Shown: positions 6,365 through 12,873, counted from the stretch's first letter. The stretch: 14,363 bases of DNA from Clostridiales bacterium (GCA_031287655.1 JAITSR010000073.1:1-14363), one strand, 5' to 3'. The notes: generated from the letters alone by a model not told the origin. Numbers and translations: made by a program.

Positions 6365-6412
6365 GTCTCGCCCCGCCCCGCCTCGCTCAGTCTCGCCTCG
6401 CCCTGTCTCGCC
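6365..6412. repeat. Low-complexity GTCTCGCC repeats between the SDR and MoxR genes
   Basis: GTCTCGCC occurs at 6365-6372, 6390-6397 and 6405-6412, embedded in CGCC/CTCGC-rich sequence, in the 116-base gap upstream of the MoxR gene. The spacing is irregular. No promoter or hairpin of note is visible here, so the MoxR gene is probably transcribed from further upstream. Confidence 0.5.
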
Positions 6413-6428
6413 GTCATGATCTGCGCCG

Positions 6429-7211
6429 TTATCTGATTGTGAATCCGCCGTCGATCACGAGGTTCGCGCCCGTAATCAGATTGGCCGCATCGCTCGCGAG
6501 GTAGGCGGCGCAGGCCGCGATCTCGTCCGGATAGCCGAAGCGCCCCGCCGGGATCAGCTTTTTCATCGCCTCGCCGGCCTCCCCCGCCCACGCCTTTTTG
6601 CCGAGCTCGGTCAGCACGACCGTCGGCGAGATCGCGTTCACGTTGATCCCGTACTCGGCCCACTCGGACGCGAGCACCTGCGTTACGGCGACGAGTCCGG
6701 CCTTGCTCGCGCAGTAGGCGACGTGCCGGTCGAGCGCGACGACCGCGGCCTGCGACGCGATGTTGATGATCTTGCCGCCGCCGTGTTTGATCATGTGGCC
6801 GCCGACGGCCTGCGACATCATAAACGCGGCTTTCAGGTTCACCTCGAGCGTCTTGTCCCAATATTCCTCGGGCAGCGACTCGGCTTCTTCGAGCAGCGCG
6901 ACGCCCGCGCAGTTCACGAGTACGTCGACTGCGCCGAACGCCGTGAGCGCCGCGTCCACGACCTCTTGTAGGGCTGGTCGCCGCGTGATGTCCGCGACGG
7001 CGCTCGCGGCCTTTCCGGGACCCTGCGCCGTAATCTCGCGCTCCACGGCATGTACGCCCTCGTTCAGGTCGACAAGCAGGACGTTTGCGGCTTTGCGCGC
7101 GAACAGACGCGCGATCGCCTCGCCGATGCCGTTCGCCGCGCCCGTCACAATCGCCGTTTTTCCGCCCAGTCCGTAGTTGATGTCAAAATTTTCACGATAC
7201 GCGATTTCCAT
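6429..7211 (-). CDS. Short-chain dehydrogenase/reductase (classical SDR)
   Basis: A 260-residue classical SDR, an NAD(P)-dependent oxidoreductase expected to act as a soluble tetramer on an alcohol, sugar or polyol. The cofactor loop is TGAANGIG (23-30); D48 after the second strand (LLVDLN) argues for NAD(H). The NCAG motif (100-103), N125, S153, Y166 and K170 (YCASK) complete the catalytic tetrad, and the end LVIDGGFTIR is typical. The N terminus MEIAYRENFDINYGLGGK resembles that of GolD-type polyol (D-threitol) dehydrogenases, which I take as a hint only. It begins 38 bases after the dapL stop, so it is probably in the dapL operon, although no role in lysine synthesis is known for it. Confidence 0.93.
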   Translation of the reverse strand: MEIAYRENFDINYGLGGKTAIVTGAANGIGEAIARLFARKAANVLLVDLNEGVHAVEREITAQGPGKAASAVADITRRPALQEVVDAALTAFGAVDVLVNCAGVALLEEAESLPEEYWDKTLEVNLKAAFMMSQAVGGHMIKHGGGKIINIASQAAVVALDRHVAYCASKAGLVAVTQVLASEWAEYGINVNAISPTVVLTELGKKAWAGEAGEAMKKLIPAGRFGYPDEIAACAAYLASDAANLITGANLVIDGGFTIR

Positions 7212-7249
7212 AATATCACGACCCCCCTTTTTCCATTCCGCTCCGGATT

Positions 7250-8500
7250 CTAAAGCGCGGCCGCGGCCGCGGCAATCCGCCCGACGCCCTCGATCGTGTC
7301 CTCGCGCGACGAGAACGCGGTCAGCCGGAAATAGCCTTCGCCGTGCGGCCCAAAGCCGCTGCCCGGCGTCCCGACGACGCCCGCGCGGTCGAGCAGGAGG
7401 TCAAAGAGGTCCCACGACGAGAGCTTGCCCGGCGCTTTTAACCAGATGTAAGGCGCGTTCACGCCGCCCCACACGGAAAAGCCCGCCTTTTCCAGCCCTT
7501 CCCGAATCAGCCGCGCGTTTTCCATATAATGGCCGATCGTCGCCTTACCATACTCCCGGCCCGGGTCCGAATACGTCGCCTCCGCGCCGCGCTGGATGAT
7601 GTAGGAGACGCCGTTCAGCTTCGTCGCCTGCCGCCTGCCCCAGAGCGCGTTCAGCGACACCCTGCCGCCGCCCGCGCCCCCGGCTGCCGCGGCGCTCTCG
7701 AGCTCTTTCGGGATTACCGTGTACGCGCAGCGCGTGCCTGTGAAGCCCGCCGTTTTGGAGAAGCTGCGGAACTCGATCGCGCAGGCTTTCGCGCCGTCGA
7801 TCTCGTAGATCGAGTGCGGGATGTCCGGCTCCGCGATATACGCCTCATACGCGGAATCGTAGAGGATCAGCGCGCCGTTCTCGAGCGCGTAGCCGACCCA
7901 GCGCCGGAGCGCGTCGGCCGTCGCCGCGCCGCCCGTCGGGTTGTTCGGGTAACAGAGGTAGATCACGTCCGGCGTTTTTTCCGGAAAGTCCGGCACAAAG
8001 CCGTTCTCCGGGAGACAAGGCATGTAGACGAGCTTGTTCCACCGGCCGTCCGGCCCGTAGTCCCCGGCCCGCCCGGCCATCGCATTCGTGTCCACATACA
8101 CGGGGTACACGGGGTCGCAGACCGCGACGACATTGTCGACCGACAGAATGTCGCCGATGTTGCCGGTGTCGCTCTTGGCGCCGTCGCTCACGAACACCTC
8201 GTCGGGCGCCAGCGAGACGCCGCGGCTCTTGTAGTCGAACTCGACGATCTTTTCCCGCAGGAAATCGTATCCGTGATCCGGCGCGTAGCCGCGGAATGTC
8301 GCGGCGTCGCCCATCTCGGCGGAAGCCTTTTCCATCGCGGCTATGACCGCGGGCGCGAGCGGGCGCGTCACGTCGCCGATCCCCATGCGGATGATGCGCT
8401 TTTCCGGATGCGCGGCCGTGTACGCCGCGACCCGCTTCGCGATGTCCGCGAACAGGTAGCTTCCGGGCAGTTTTTGATAGTTTTCATTGACTTTGAACAT
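7250..8500 (-). CDS. dapL: LL-diaminopimelate aminotransferase
   Basis: A 416-residue PLP enzyme of fold type I that converts tetrahydrodipicolinate plus glutamate to LL-diaminopimelate, the one-step route to lysine and peptidoglycan precursor. Recognition rests on the DapL-specific start NENYQKLPGSYLFADI and on GYAPDHGYDFLREKI, YPNNPTG (184-190), D215/Y218, the PLP lysine K249 in SFSKTAGFTGTR, NGVSYIIQRGAEATY, GGVNAPYIWLK and GTPGSGFGPHGEGYFRLTAF. An Ala/Gly-rich stretch at about 269-280, before SLNALWGRRQ, is longer than in usual DapL and looks like a low-complexity insertion. GGAGGGGG lies about 12 bases before the ATG. The long upstream region may be a regulated leader; no lysine riboswitch consensus was recognised in it. 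Confidence 0.95.
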   Translation of the reverse strand: MFKVNENYQKLPGSYLFADIAKRVAAYTAAHPEKRIIRMGIGDVTRPLAPAVIAAMEKASAEMGDAATFRGYAPDHGYDFLREKIVEFDYKSRGVSLAPDEVFVSDGAKSDTGNIGDILSVDNVVAVCDPVYPVYVDTNAMAGRAGDYGPDGRWNKLVYMPCLPENGFVPDFPEKTPDVIYLCYPNNPTGGAATADALRRWVGYALENGALILYDSAYEAYIAEPDIPHSIYEIDGAKACAIEFRSFSKTAGFTGTRCAYTVIPKELESAAAAGGAGGGRVSLNALWGRRQATKLNGVSYIIQRGAEATYSDPGREYGKATIGHYMENARLIREGLEKAGFSVWGGVNAPYIWLKAPGKLSSWDLFDLLLDRAGVVGTPGSGFGPHGEGYFRLTAFSSREDTIEGVGRIAAAAAAL

Positions 8501-8847
8501 GTGGCTTGTGATCCCCCTCCTGACAAAATAGTGGCAGAAATATCAGCAGAAATATCAAAAGATGAGCGATTAGCCCATCTTTTGAATAAGGAACTGCTTC
8601 GCAGTCCTAAAACATTGGTCCCAAAATGCCGTTCCCCCGTATTTTGACACCTAGCCCTCAGCTAGGTGGGTGTACCGTTGGCGGTTCTCAGCCTTCCCCC
8701 GCCGTTGCCTGCGCCTTTTGGCACAGGGCGGAATTTAATTGAGGCCTGACATCTTCCGACAAACAAGGACTCCCGATTCAGAAATGTAGGTTCAAAATAC
8801 AGGTTTATCCGAACATTTCAGGAACGCGAACTACTTTGTTTATTATT
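8501..8847 (-). promoter_or_regulatory. Long structured 5' leader of dapL (candidate cis-regulatory RNA)
   Basis: If transcription begins near 8847 the dapL leader is about 350 nt. It can form several stems, positions on the plus strand: TCAAAAGATG/CATCTTTTGA (8555-8564 with 8576-8585), ACTGC/GCAGT (8593-8597 with 8601-8605), CACCTAGC/GCTAGGTG (8649-8656 with 8661-8668), CCGCC/GGCGG-type pairing within 8680-8704, and a bulged stem with an AAAA loop in minus-strand reading around 8705-8730. I could not match it to the lysine, TPP, T-box or other riboswitch consensus. Stems read equally well on both strands, so orientation is uncertain. Confidence 0.35.
8521..8649. repeat. Inverted-repeat-bounded segment, possible small mobile element
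   Basis: TGACAAAATA (8521-8530) and TATTTTGACA (8640-8649) are inverted copies with one mismatch. They enclose an exact tandem duplication of GCAGAAATATCA (8534-8545, 8546-8557), the 10-bp palindromic stem at 8555-8585 and a second hairpin at 8591-8607. No target duplication or transposase is visible. The shape is reminiscent of a MITE or an IS200/IS605-derived element but also fits a leader RNA domain. Confidence 0.25.
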
Positions 8848-8853
8848 GGAACA

Positions 8854-8883
8854 ATTATACCACCATGCCGCGCCGAAACACAA
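8854..8883 (-). promoter_or_regulatory. Candidate promoter of the dapL operon
   Basis: Read on the minus strand: TTGTGT (complement of 8878-8883), an 18-base spacer ending in TGG, then TATAAT (complement of 8854-8859). The -10 is perfect and extended; the -35 is weak (3/6). It would start at about 8847 and is divergent from the ribosomal operon. No nearer promoter to dapL was seen. Confidence 0.5.
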
Positions 8884-8916
8884 GCCCAAAAAAATAAATT
8901 TATTGACAAGGATTCA

Positions 8917-9143
8917 GCGTTTCTTTTTCACATCGCCGCCGCCATGCTGTACGGAAAATTCAACTCGCTTTACGGCGTCGTGCTGTTTCATGCCCTCGTC
9001 GATTGGTCCAGCGATATTTTCAAGAATGACACCGACCCCCTTTGGATGGGCTCCTGTTTCCCGCGATCTTTGCGCTCACGATGCTGATCATCGGCGCGCG
9101 GTATCTGCACAAACGCCGAAAAGACCGGCTGCAGAATGGCTGA
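8917..9143 (+). pseudogene. Frameshifted 3' remnant of a CPBP-family (CAAX-type) membrane protease gene
   Basis: One frame reads AFLFHIAAAMLYGKFNSLYG and then VVLFHALVDWSSDIF, the last membrane helices of CPBP proteases including the conserved H..(N/D) motif. After about 9044 the reading shifts to another frame, giving DGLLFPAIFALTMLIIGARY and then LHKRRKDRLQNG, ending at TGA 9141-9143: a last membrane helix and basic tail. The N-terminal helices and the catalytic EExxxR motif are missing upstream. So this is a truncated, frameshifted relic with no ribosome site of its own. The 8860-8916 stretch before it shows no homology I can see. Confidence 0.7.
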
Positions 9144-9214
9144 TCCGCGCGGAACGGAGCATAGATTGGTATGGAGTATGATACAGGGATCGGACCTCAC
9201 CCCGCCCGCCGTCC

Positions 9215-9238
9215 CACCGTCCCGCCGCCGGGATGGTG
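9215..9238. other. GC-rich stem-loop upstream of the ribosomal operon promoter
   Basis: CACCGTCCCG (9215-9224), loop CCGC, CGGGATGGTG (9229-9238): a 10-bp stem with one G-U pair. CTCACC (9196-9201) can alternatively pair with GGTGAG (9235-9240). It is followed by GCGCAAAAAAA, not by a U tract, so it is not a standard terminator on the plus strand, and the minus-strand downstream side is GC-rich. Confidence 0.35.
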
Positions 9239-9253
9239 AGCGCAAAAAAACTG

Positions 9254-9282
9254 TTGTGTTTGCGCGGCGCGTGTGGTACAAT
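9254..9282 (+). promoter_or_regulatory. Promoter of the rpsF-ssb-rpsR operon
   Basis: TTGTGT (9254-9259), a 17-base spacer, and TACAAT (9277-9282) with TGG directly before it (extended -10). The start near 9289 precedes rpsF by about 124 nt. It is the only good promoter upstream of the operon in this region. Confidence 0.65.
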
Positions 9283-9288
9283 CTCGAA

Positions 9289-9412
9289 TACATCCTTGCT
9301 CCGGGCATTGACCCGGGGCCAAATGGGCTGTGAAACAAGCGCTTGCTCAAGCGATTATGCGCGAGTAATTGTTTCGCAGTTTCTAAGTCCGGGAGGAGGT
9401 GAATATCGGATC
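9289..9412 (+). promoter_or_regulatory. Structured leader of rpsF, possible S6/S18 autoregulatory site
   Basis: The leader can form CTCCGGG/CCCGGGG (about 9299-9305 with 9312-9318, loop CATTGA) and a longer stem between GAAACAA and TTGTTTC (about 9332-9338 with 9369-9375), extended inward by TGCTC/GAGTA across an asymmetric internal loop. Leaders of rpsF in many bacteria bind the S6-S18 pair and repress the operon. I see the stems but cannot confirm the CCG-box signature of that motif. Confidence 0.35.
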
Positions 9413-9697
9413 ATGAACAAGTACGAAACAGTTTTTATCGTCAACTCCGAACTCGACGAGGAAGCCGCAAAGGCTGTCGTCGAGCGGTTCAAAGGAGTCA
9501 TCGAGTCTAACGGCGAGCTTGAAAGCCTTGAAGAATGGGGCAATCGCAAGCTCGCGTATCCCATCAACGACAAGCTCGAAGGTTATTATGTGCTCGTCCA
9601 TTACAGCGCCCCCCCGGAGTTTCCGCGGGAACTTGAGCGCGTTTTCAAAATTTCGGACGACATCTTAAAATTCCTGATTATCCGCAAGGACGAGTAA
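9413..9697 (+). CDS. rpsF: 30S ribosomal protein S6
   Basis: 94 residues, normal length for S6, a protein of the small-subunit platform that pairs with S18. The start MNKYETVFIVNSELDEE, the middle WGNRKLAYPINDKLEGYYVL and the end FKISDDILKFLIIRKDE are diagnostic. The ATG at 9413 has a very strong GGGAGGAGGTGA (9391-9402) about 10 bases upstream; in-frame codons further 5' belong to the leader. First gene of rpsF-ssb-rpsR, with ssb 34 bases downstream. Confidence 0.98.
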   Translation: MNKYETVFIVNSELDEEAAKAVVERFKGVIESNGELESLEEWGNRKLAYPINDKLEGYYVLVHYSAPPEFPRELERVFKISDDILKFLIIRKDE

Positions 9698-9731
9698 ACG
9701 CCGATCGGCGACGTGAAGGGGGCGGCGCGGA

Positions 9732-10406
9732 ATGAACAAAGCGATTTTAATGGGCAGGCTGACGCGCGATCCGGAGGTGCGTTACAGCCAGAACAATCTT
9801 CCGATCGCGAATTTTACGCTCGCGGTCAACCGGCGGTTTTCACGGCAGGGCGAGGAACGGCAGGCGGATTTTATCCCGATCGTGACATTTGATAAGACCG
9901 CCGAGTTCTGTGAGAAGTATTTTCGGAAAGGTCAGCAGGTGTCGGTCGTCGGCCGGATCCAAGTTAGGTCGTGGGACGACAACGAGGGCAAGCGGCGATA
10001 TATGACGGAGGTCGTTGGCGAAGAAGTCTATTTCGCGGACAGCCGTCGTCAGGACGGAGACGGCGGAGGCGGTCGGCAGGACGACTACGGCTATTATTCG
10101 CAGCCATCCGGCGGAGGCTCGCAATTGTCGCCTCAAGGCAACGGCTCTCAACTGGCGCCCGGCGGCGCCCAGAGCCCATATGGCGCGGGCGCGCAGGCTT
10201 TCGGCACGGCGCCGCGCTCTGACGGCGGCGCGGATCAGCGCCGTTCGGCGGGCAGAAGCGGCGGAGGCGGCGTCAGGAATGGCGGCGTCGGCGAAAACGA
10301 CGGCGCGGGCATAGGCACAGACGCGGACGACGCTTCGCAGGAAGCGCCCTCCGGCGGCGACGACGGCTTTTTACCGGTCGAAAATGAGAGTGATCTGCCG
10401 TTTTAG
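9732..10406 (+). CDS. ssb: Single-stranded DNA-binding protein
   Basis: 224 residues. The OB fold (about 1-108) is clear: MNKAILMGRLTRDPEVRY, ANFTLAVNR, ADFIPIVTFDKTAEFCEKYF, KGQQVSVVGRIQVRSW. The tail ends ENESDLPF, the acidic tip that recruits replication and repair partners. Between them lies an unusually long, Gly/Ser/Gln-rich disordered linker of about 105 residues, making the protein clearly longer than the usual 140-180. GAAGGGGG lies before the ATG. The position between rpsF and rpsR is the canonical one for the essential chromosomal SSB. Confidence 0.98.
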   Translation: MNKAILMGRLTRDPEVRYSQNNLPIANFTLAVNRRFSRQGEERQADFIPIVTFDKTAEFCEKYFRKGQQVSVVGRIQVRSWDDNEGKRRYMTEVVGEEVYFADSRRQDGDGGGGRQDDYGYYSQPSGGGSQLSPQGNGSQLAPGGAQSPYGAGAQAFGTAPRSDGGADQRRSAGRSGGGGVRNGGVGENDGAGIGTDADDASQEAPSGGDDGFLPVENESDLPF

Positions 10407-10444
10407 AGGGACTATCAACATAAAACGGAAGGAGGTGGGATGAT

Positions 10445-10750
10445 ATGCCAAAACCGGGAGGCGGAAGCGGTAGGCGTGACAACAACAGGAGCGGCGGCTA
10501 CAGGGAGCAGTTCGATAAGAGCGACAACCCGCGCCAGCGGCGCGCAAAGCGGAAAATCTGCGCGTTCTGTGTTGACAAGGTCACGGACATCGACTATAAA
10601 GAGGCGATTAAGCTGAAAAAATATATTTCCGAGCGCGCGAAAATTTTGCCGCGCAGGGTATCCGGATGCTGCGCAAAGCACCAGCGCCAGCTGACAGTCG
10701 CAATCAAGCGCGCGCGACACATCGCGCTTTTGCCGTACACAGCGGACTAA
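10445..10750 (+). CDS. rpsR: 30S ribosomal protein S18
   Basis: 101 residues. The core KRKICAFCVDK, IDYKEAIKLKKYISERAKIL, AKHQRQLTVAIKRARHIALLPY is S18. C39 and C42 (CAFC) with C75/C76 and H79 could form a zinc site, the so-called C+ form (inference). The N-terminal 30 residues are a Gly/Arg-rich basic extension. AAGGAGGTG lies 7 bases before the ATG at 10445; the gap from ssb is 38 bases. It binds S6 in the 30S platform, and the pair may feed back on the rpsF leader. Confidence 0.98.
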   Translation: MPKPGGGSGRRDNNRSGGYREQFDKSDNPRQRRAKRKICAFCVDKVTDIDYKEAIKLKKYISERAKILPRRVSGCCAKHQRQLTVAIKRARHIALLPYTAD

Positions 10751-10751
10751 A

Positions 10752-10873
10752 GAAGAAGCGCGGCCGGGACGGGACGGCATGGTCCGCCATCATGACGGTC
10801 TGTCATAATGATGGTCCGCAATGATGATGGTTCGCCATGATTCGTATGATTTGCCGCCCCGCCGCGCTTTTTT
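10752..10873 (+). terminator. Long stem ending in six Ts between rpsR and rplI, possible terminator or attenuator
   Basis: AAGCGCGGC (10756-10764), 5 bases after the rpsR stop, can pair perfectly with GCCGCGCTT (10861-10869); the run TTTTTT (10868-10873) extends the pairing with the preceding AGAAG by A-U and G-U pairs. The loop of about 96 nt contains the 16-bp repeats, which form inner hairpins such as CCATCAT/ATGATGG. The size is unusual for an intrinsic terminator; partial read-through to rplI would be expected if it works. Confidence 0.35.
10779..10842 (+). repeat. Four tandem 16-bp repeats, rpsR-rplI gap
   Basis: Units at 10779-10794, 10795-10810, 10811-10826 and 10827-10842 approximate ATGGTCCGCCAT(C/A/G)ATG; the second is the most diverged. 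A degenerate fifth unit may follow. They contain several ATG codons but no ribosome site. Together with the flanking sequence they fill the loop of the long stem in this gap. Confidence 0.8.
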
Positions 10874-10932
10874 GCCCCGCCTGTGTACAGCGGGCCTGTC
10901 GGCGGCAGCCGGGAGGCGGCGGGGCGGCCGCC

Positions 10933-10990
10933 CGTCGAAAGGAATAGTCATATTTATGCCTTTCGTGGAAAGGAATGGTCATACTTATGC
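10933..10990 (+). repeat. Duplicated translation-initiation region of rplI
   Basis: 10933-10959 and 10964-10990 are copies of the same 27 bases (24 of 27 identical, period 31). Each has GAAAGGAAT followed by TATTTATGC or TACTTATGC, i.e. an SD-like element and an ATG. The second copy's ATG (10987) starts rplI; the first copy's ATG (10956) starts a short frame that runs over it. A 12-bp perfect palindrome, GGGCGGCCGCCC (10922-10933), abuts the first copy. Confidence 0.85.
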
Positions 10991-11015
10991 AGGTCATTTT
11001 GAAGCAGGACGTTAA
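10956..11015 (+). CDS. 19-residue upstream ORF overlapping the rplI start
   Basis: The ATG of the first repeat copy, with GAAAGGA about 11 bases before it, opens MPFVERNGHTYAGHFEAGR and stops at 11013-11015, inside rplI in another frame. Its initiation context is nearly identical to that of rplI, so ribosomes may start at both. No homology is recognised. It may be a by-product of the duplication or a regulator of L9 synthesis. Confidence 0.35.
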   Translation: MPFVERNGHTYAGHFEAGR

Positions 11016-11442
11016 GGGGCTCGGGAAGAAAGAGGACATGGTGAATGTCAGCGACGGCTACGCGCGCAACTTTCTGCTGCCGCGCAACATCGCGGTCGAG
11101 GCGTCGAAGGACAACCTGAACATCATGAAAACGCGCAAGGAGGCCGAGCGCACGCGCAAAGACCGCGAGCACGCGCAGGCCGAGGACCACGCGGAAAAGC
11201 TCGCGCAGATCAACCTCGTCCTAAAGGGCAAGTCGGGCGGGACCGAAGGCCACGCGCGCCTGTTCGGCTCGATCACAAGCAAGGACATCGCCGACGCGCT
11301 AAAAGCGCAGTTCCGCATCGACATTGACAAAAAGAAGATCGTGCTCGACGAGCCGATAAAAACGCTCGGCGAAACAATCGTCGACATCAAGCTGTATCAG
11401 GGCGTCGGCGCGAAGCTGAGGGTGACGGTCGAAGCCGAATAG
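10987..11442 (+). CDS. rplI: 50S ribosomal protein L9
   Basis: 151 residues, usual L9 length. The N domain (about 1-50) reads MQVILKQDVKGLGKKEDMV, VSDGYARNFLLPRNIAVEA; then the long charged connecting helix (KTRKEAERTRKDREHAQAED) and the C domain with GHARLFGSITSKDIADAL and LGETIVDIKLY. ATG 10987 is preferred over the in-frame ATG at 10975 because L9 starts MxVILxxDVKGxG and GAAAGGAA (10968-10975) then lies about 11 bases upstream. dnaB follows after 29 bases, the classic rplI-dnaB pair. Confidence 0.97.
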   Translation: MQVILKQDVKGLGKKEDMVNVSDGYARNFLLPRNIAVEASKDNLNIMKTRKEAERTRKDREHAQAEDHAEKLAQINLVLKGKSGGTEGHARLFGSITSKDIADALKAQFRIDIDKKKIVLDEPIKTLGETIVDIKLYQGVGAKLRVTVEAE

Positions 11443-11471
11443 CCGAACCGGTTCGCCTACATGGAGTTATT

Positions 11472-12830
11472 ATGGCGCAGAGATCCAACATGCGGGTCCC
11501 GCCCCAGAGCATCGAGGCGGAGATGTCCGTGCTTGGCTGCTTATTGCTCGATCAGGAGAAAATTTCAACCGTCCTCGAGATCATTCGACCCGAGGATTTT
11601 TATCGCGAGGAGCACCGCGACATTTACCTCGCGATTCTTGCGCTTTTTGAAAAATCGGAGCCGATCGACATTTTGACGGTCGAGGAGCAGCTAAAGTCGC
11701 GCGGGCAAATTCGGCGCGCCGGCGGCATGGCCTACCTCGGCGAGCTCGCTGCGGGTGTCCCGACGCCGGAAAACGCGCGGCACTACGCCGGGATCGTCGC
11801 GCAAAAATCGCTTTTGCGCAAGCTGATCCACGAGTGCTCCAAGGTCGTCGAGGACAGCTACGCGGCCGGGGAGGACGCCGTCGACATCGTCGAGGCCGCG
11901 GAGTCGGCGATATTCGGGATTTTGGAAAACCGCAACCACACGGGCGTCATGCACGTCCGGGACGTGATCGTCGAGGCGCTGAACCGGCTCGAGGAGCTCG
12001 CGAAAAACAAGAATAAATATACGGGGATTCAAACGGGCTTTTATCTGCTCGACGAAAACACGCTCGGCCTCCAAAAATCCGACCTGATTTTGCTTGCGGC
12101 GCGCCCCTCGATGGGCAAGACCGCGCTCGCGCTGAACATCGCGTATTACGCCGCGGTGCGCGTCCGGAGCCCGGTGATCGTATTCAGCCTTGAAATGTCT
12201 CGGGAGCAGCTCGTGAACCGCATGATCAGCGCGTCGGAGCAGATCGACTCGGGAAAGCTGCGGAGCGGCAGGCTCTCGGATGAGGACTGGCACAAGATCA
12301 CCGACGCGACGGGCCGTATGTTGGACGCGCCGCTCTACTTTGACGACACGGCTGGCGTGACGGTCGCGGACATCAAGGCAAAATGCAGACGGTTAAAGCT
12401 CGAGCAGCACGGGCTCGGGCTCGTTGTGATCGACTATATCCAGCTCATGCAGGGCAGCGGCCAAGGCCGGAATCGCGGCGAGAACCGGCAGCAGGAAATA
12501 TCAGAAATTTCGCGTTCGCTAAAGCTGATGGCAAAGGAGCTGGACGTGCCGGTATTGGCGCTCTCGCAGCTCTCCCGCGCGCCGATGCAGCGGAGCGACC
12601 ACAGGCCGATGCTGAGCGATCTGCGCGACTCCGGCGCGATCGAGCAGGACGCGGACATCGTGATGTTTATCCACCGGGACGAGGTCTATCATGACGACAC
12701 GGAGCGGCCCGGCATCGCGGAGTTGATTATCGCAAAACACCGCAACGGCGAGACGGGTACGATCGAGCTCCTGTGGCAGGGCGTGTATACGCGCTTCGTA
12801 AACCTCGCGGGCAGCGCGGGCGCGGGCTGA
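11472..12830 (+). CDS. dnaB: Replicative DNA helicase (DnaB family; dnaC in Bacillus naming)
   Basis: 452 residues, full length. N-terminal primase-interacting domain (about 8-150): PPQSIEAEMSVLGCLLLD, RPEDFYREEHRDIYLAI. RecA-like ATPase domain: FYLLDENTLGLQ, Walker A AARPSMGKT (209-217), catalytic E241 (FSLEMS), Walker B VVIDYIQLM (D321), LSQLSR (Q366), LSDLRDSGAIEQDAD and the arginine-finger segment KHRNGETG (R424). It forms the hexameric fork helicase. GGAG at 11463-11466 precedes the ATG at 11472 by 5 bases. tilS follows nearly directly. Confidence 0.97.
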   Translation: MAQRSNMRVPPQSIEAEMSVLGCLLLDQEKISTVLEIIRPEDFYREEHRDIYLAILALFEKSEPIDILTVEEQLKSRGQIRRAGGMAYLGELAAGVPTPENARHYAGIVAQKSLLRKLIHECSKVVEDSYAAGEDAVDIVEAAESAIFGILENRNHTGVMHVRDVIVEALNRLEELAKNKNKYTGIQTGFYLLDENTLGLQKSDLILLAARPSMGKTALALNIAYYAAVRVRSPVIVFSLEMSREQLVNRMISASEQIDSGKLRSGRLSDEDWHKITDATGRMLDAPLYFDDTAGVTVADIKAKCRRLKLEQHGLGLVVIDYIQLMQGSGQGRNRGENRQQEISEISRSLKLMAKELDVPVLALSQLSRAPMQRSDHRPMLSDLRDSGAIEQDADIVMFIHRDEVYHDDTERPGIAELIIAKHRNGETGTIELLWQGVYTRFVNLAGSAGAG

Positions 12831-12873
12831 TGACGCGGCAAAAGGCGTGGGCGGCGCGTGCATGGGAGACGGC

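Noticed and set aside
7529..8647. A 372-residue plus-strand open frame
   Set aside because: It is antisense to dapL, whose active-site motifs are unambiguous; the product is Arg/Asp/Val-rich and featureless.
8663..8690. T-box-like GGTGGGTGTACCG on the plus strand
   Set aside because: It does not match the T-box UGGNACCGCG sequence and no tRNA-synthetase or amino-acid gene lies downstream on that strand.
8680..8700. GGCTGAGA on the minus strand, as in TPP riboswitches
   Set aside because: The other conserved TPP elements (GGGGUGC before it and CUGAUC...GGGA after it) are absent.
8805..8820. Similarity of a minus-strand ATGTTCGGATAA to the 23-bp repeats of the PHP leader
   Set aside because: The match is only about 10-12 bases without the rest of the unit, so chance is sufficient.
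8903..8931. TTGACA as a plus-strand promoter
   Set aside because: The -35 is perfect but the position 17 bases on (TTTCAC) is no -10, and only a decayed gene follows.
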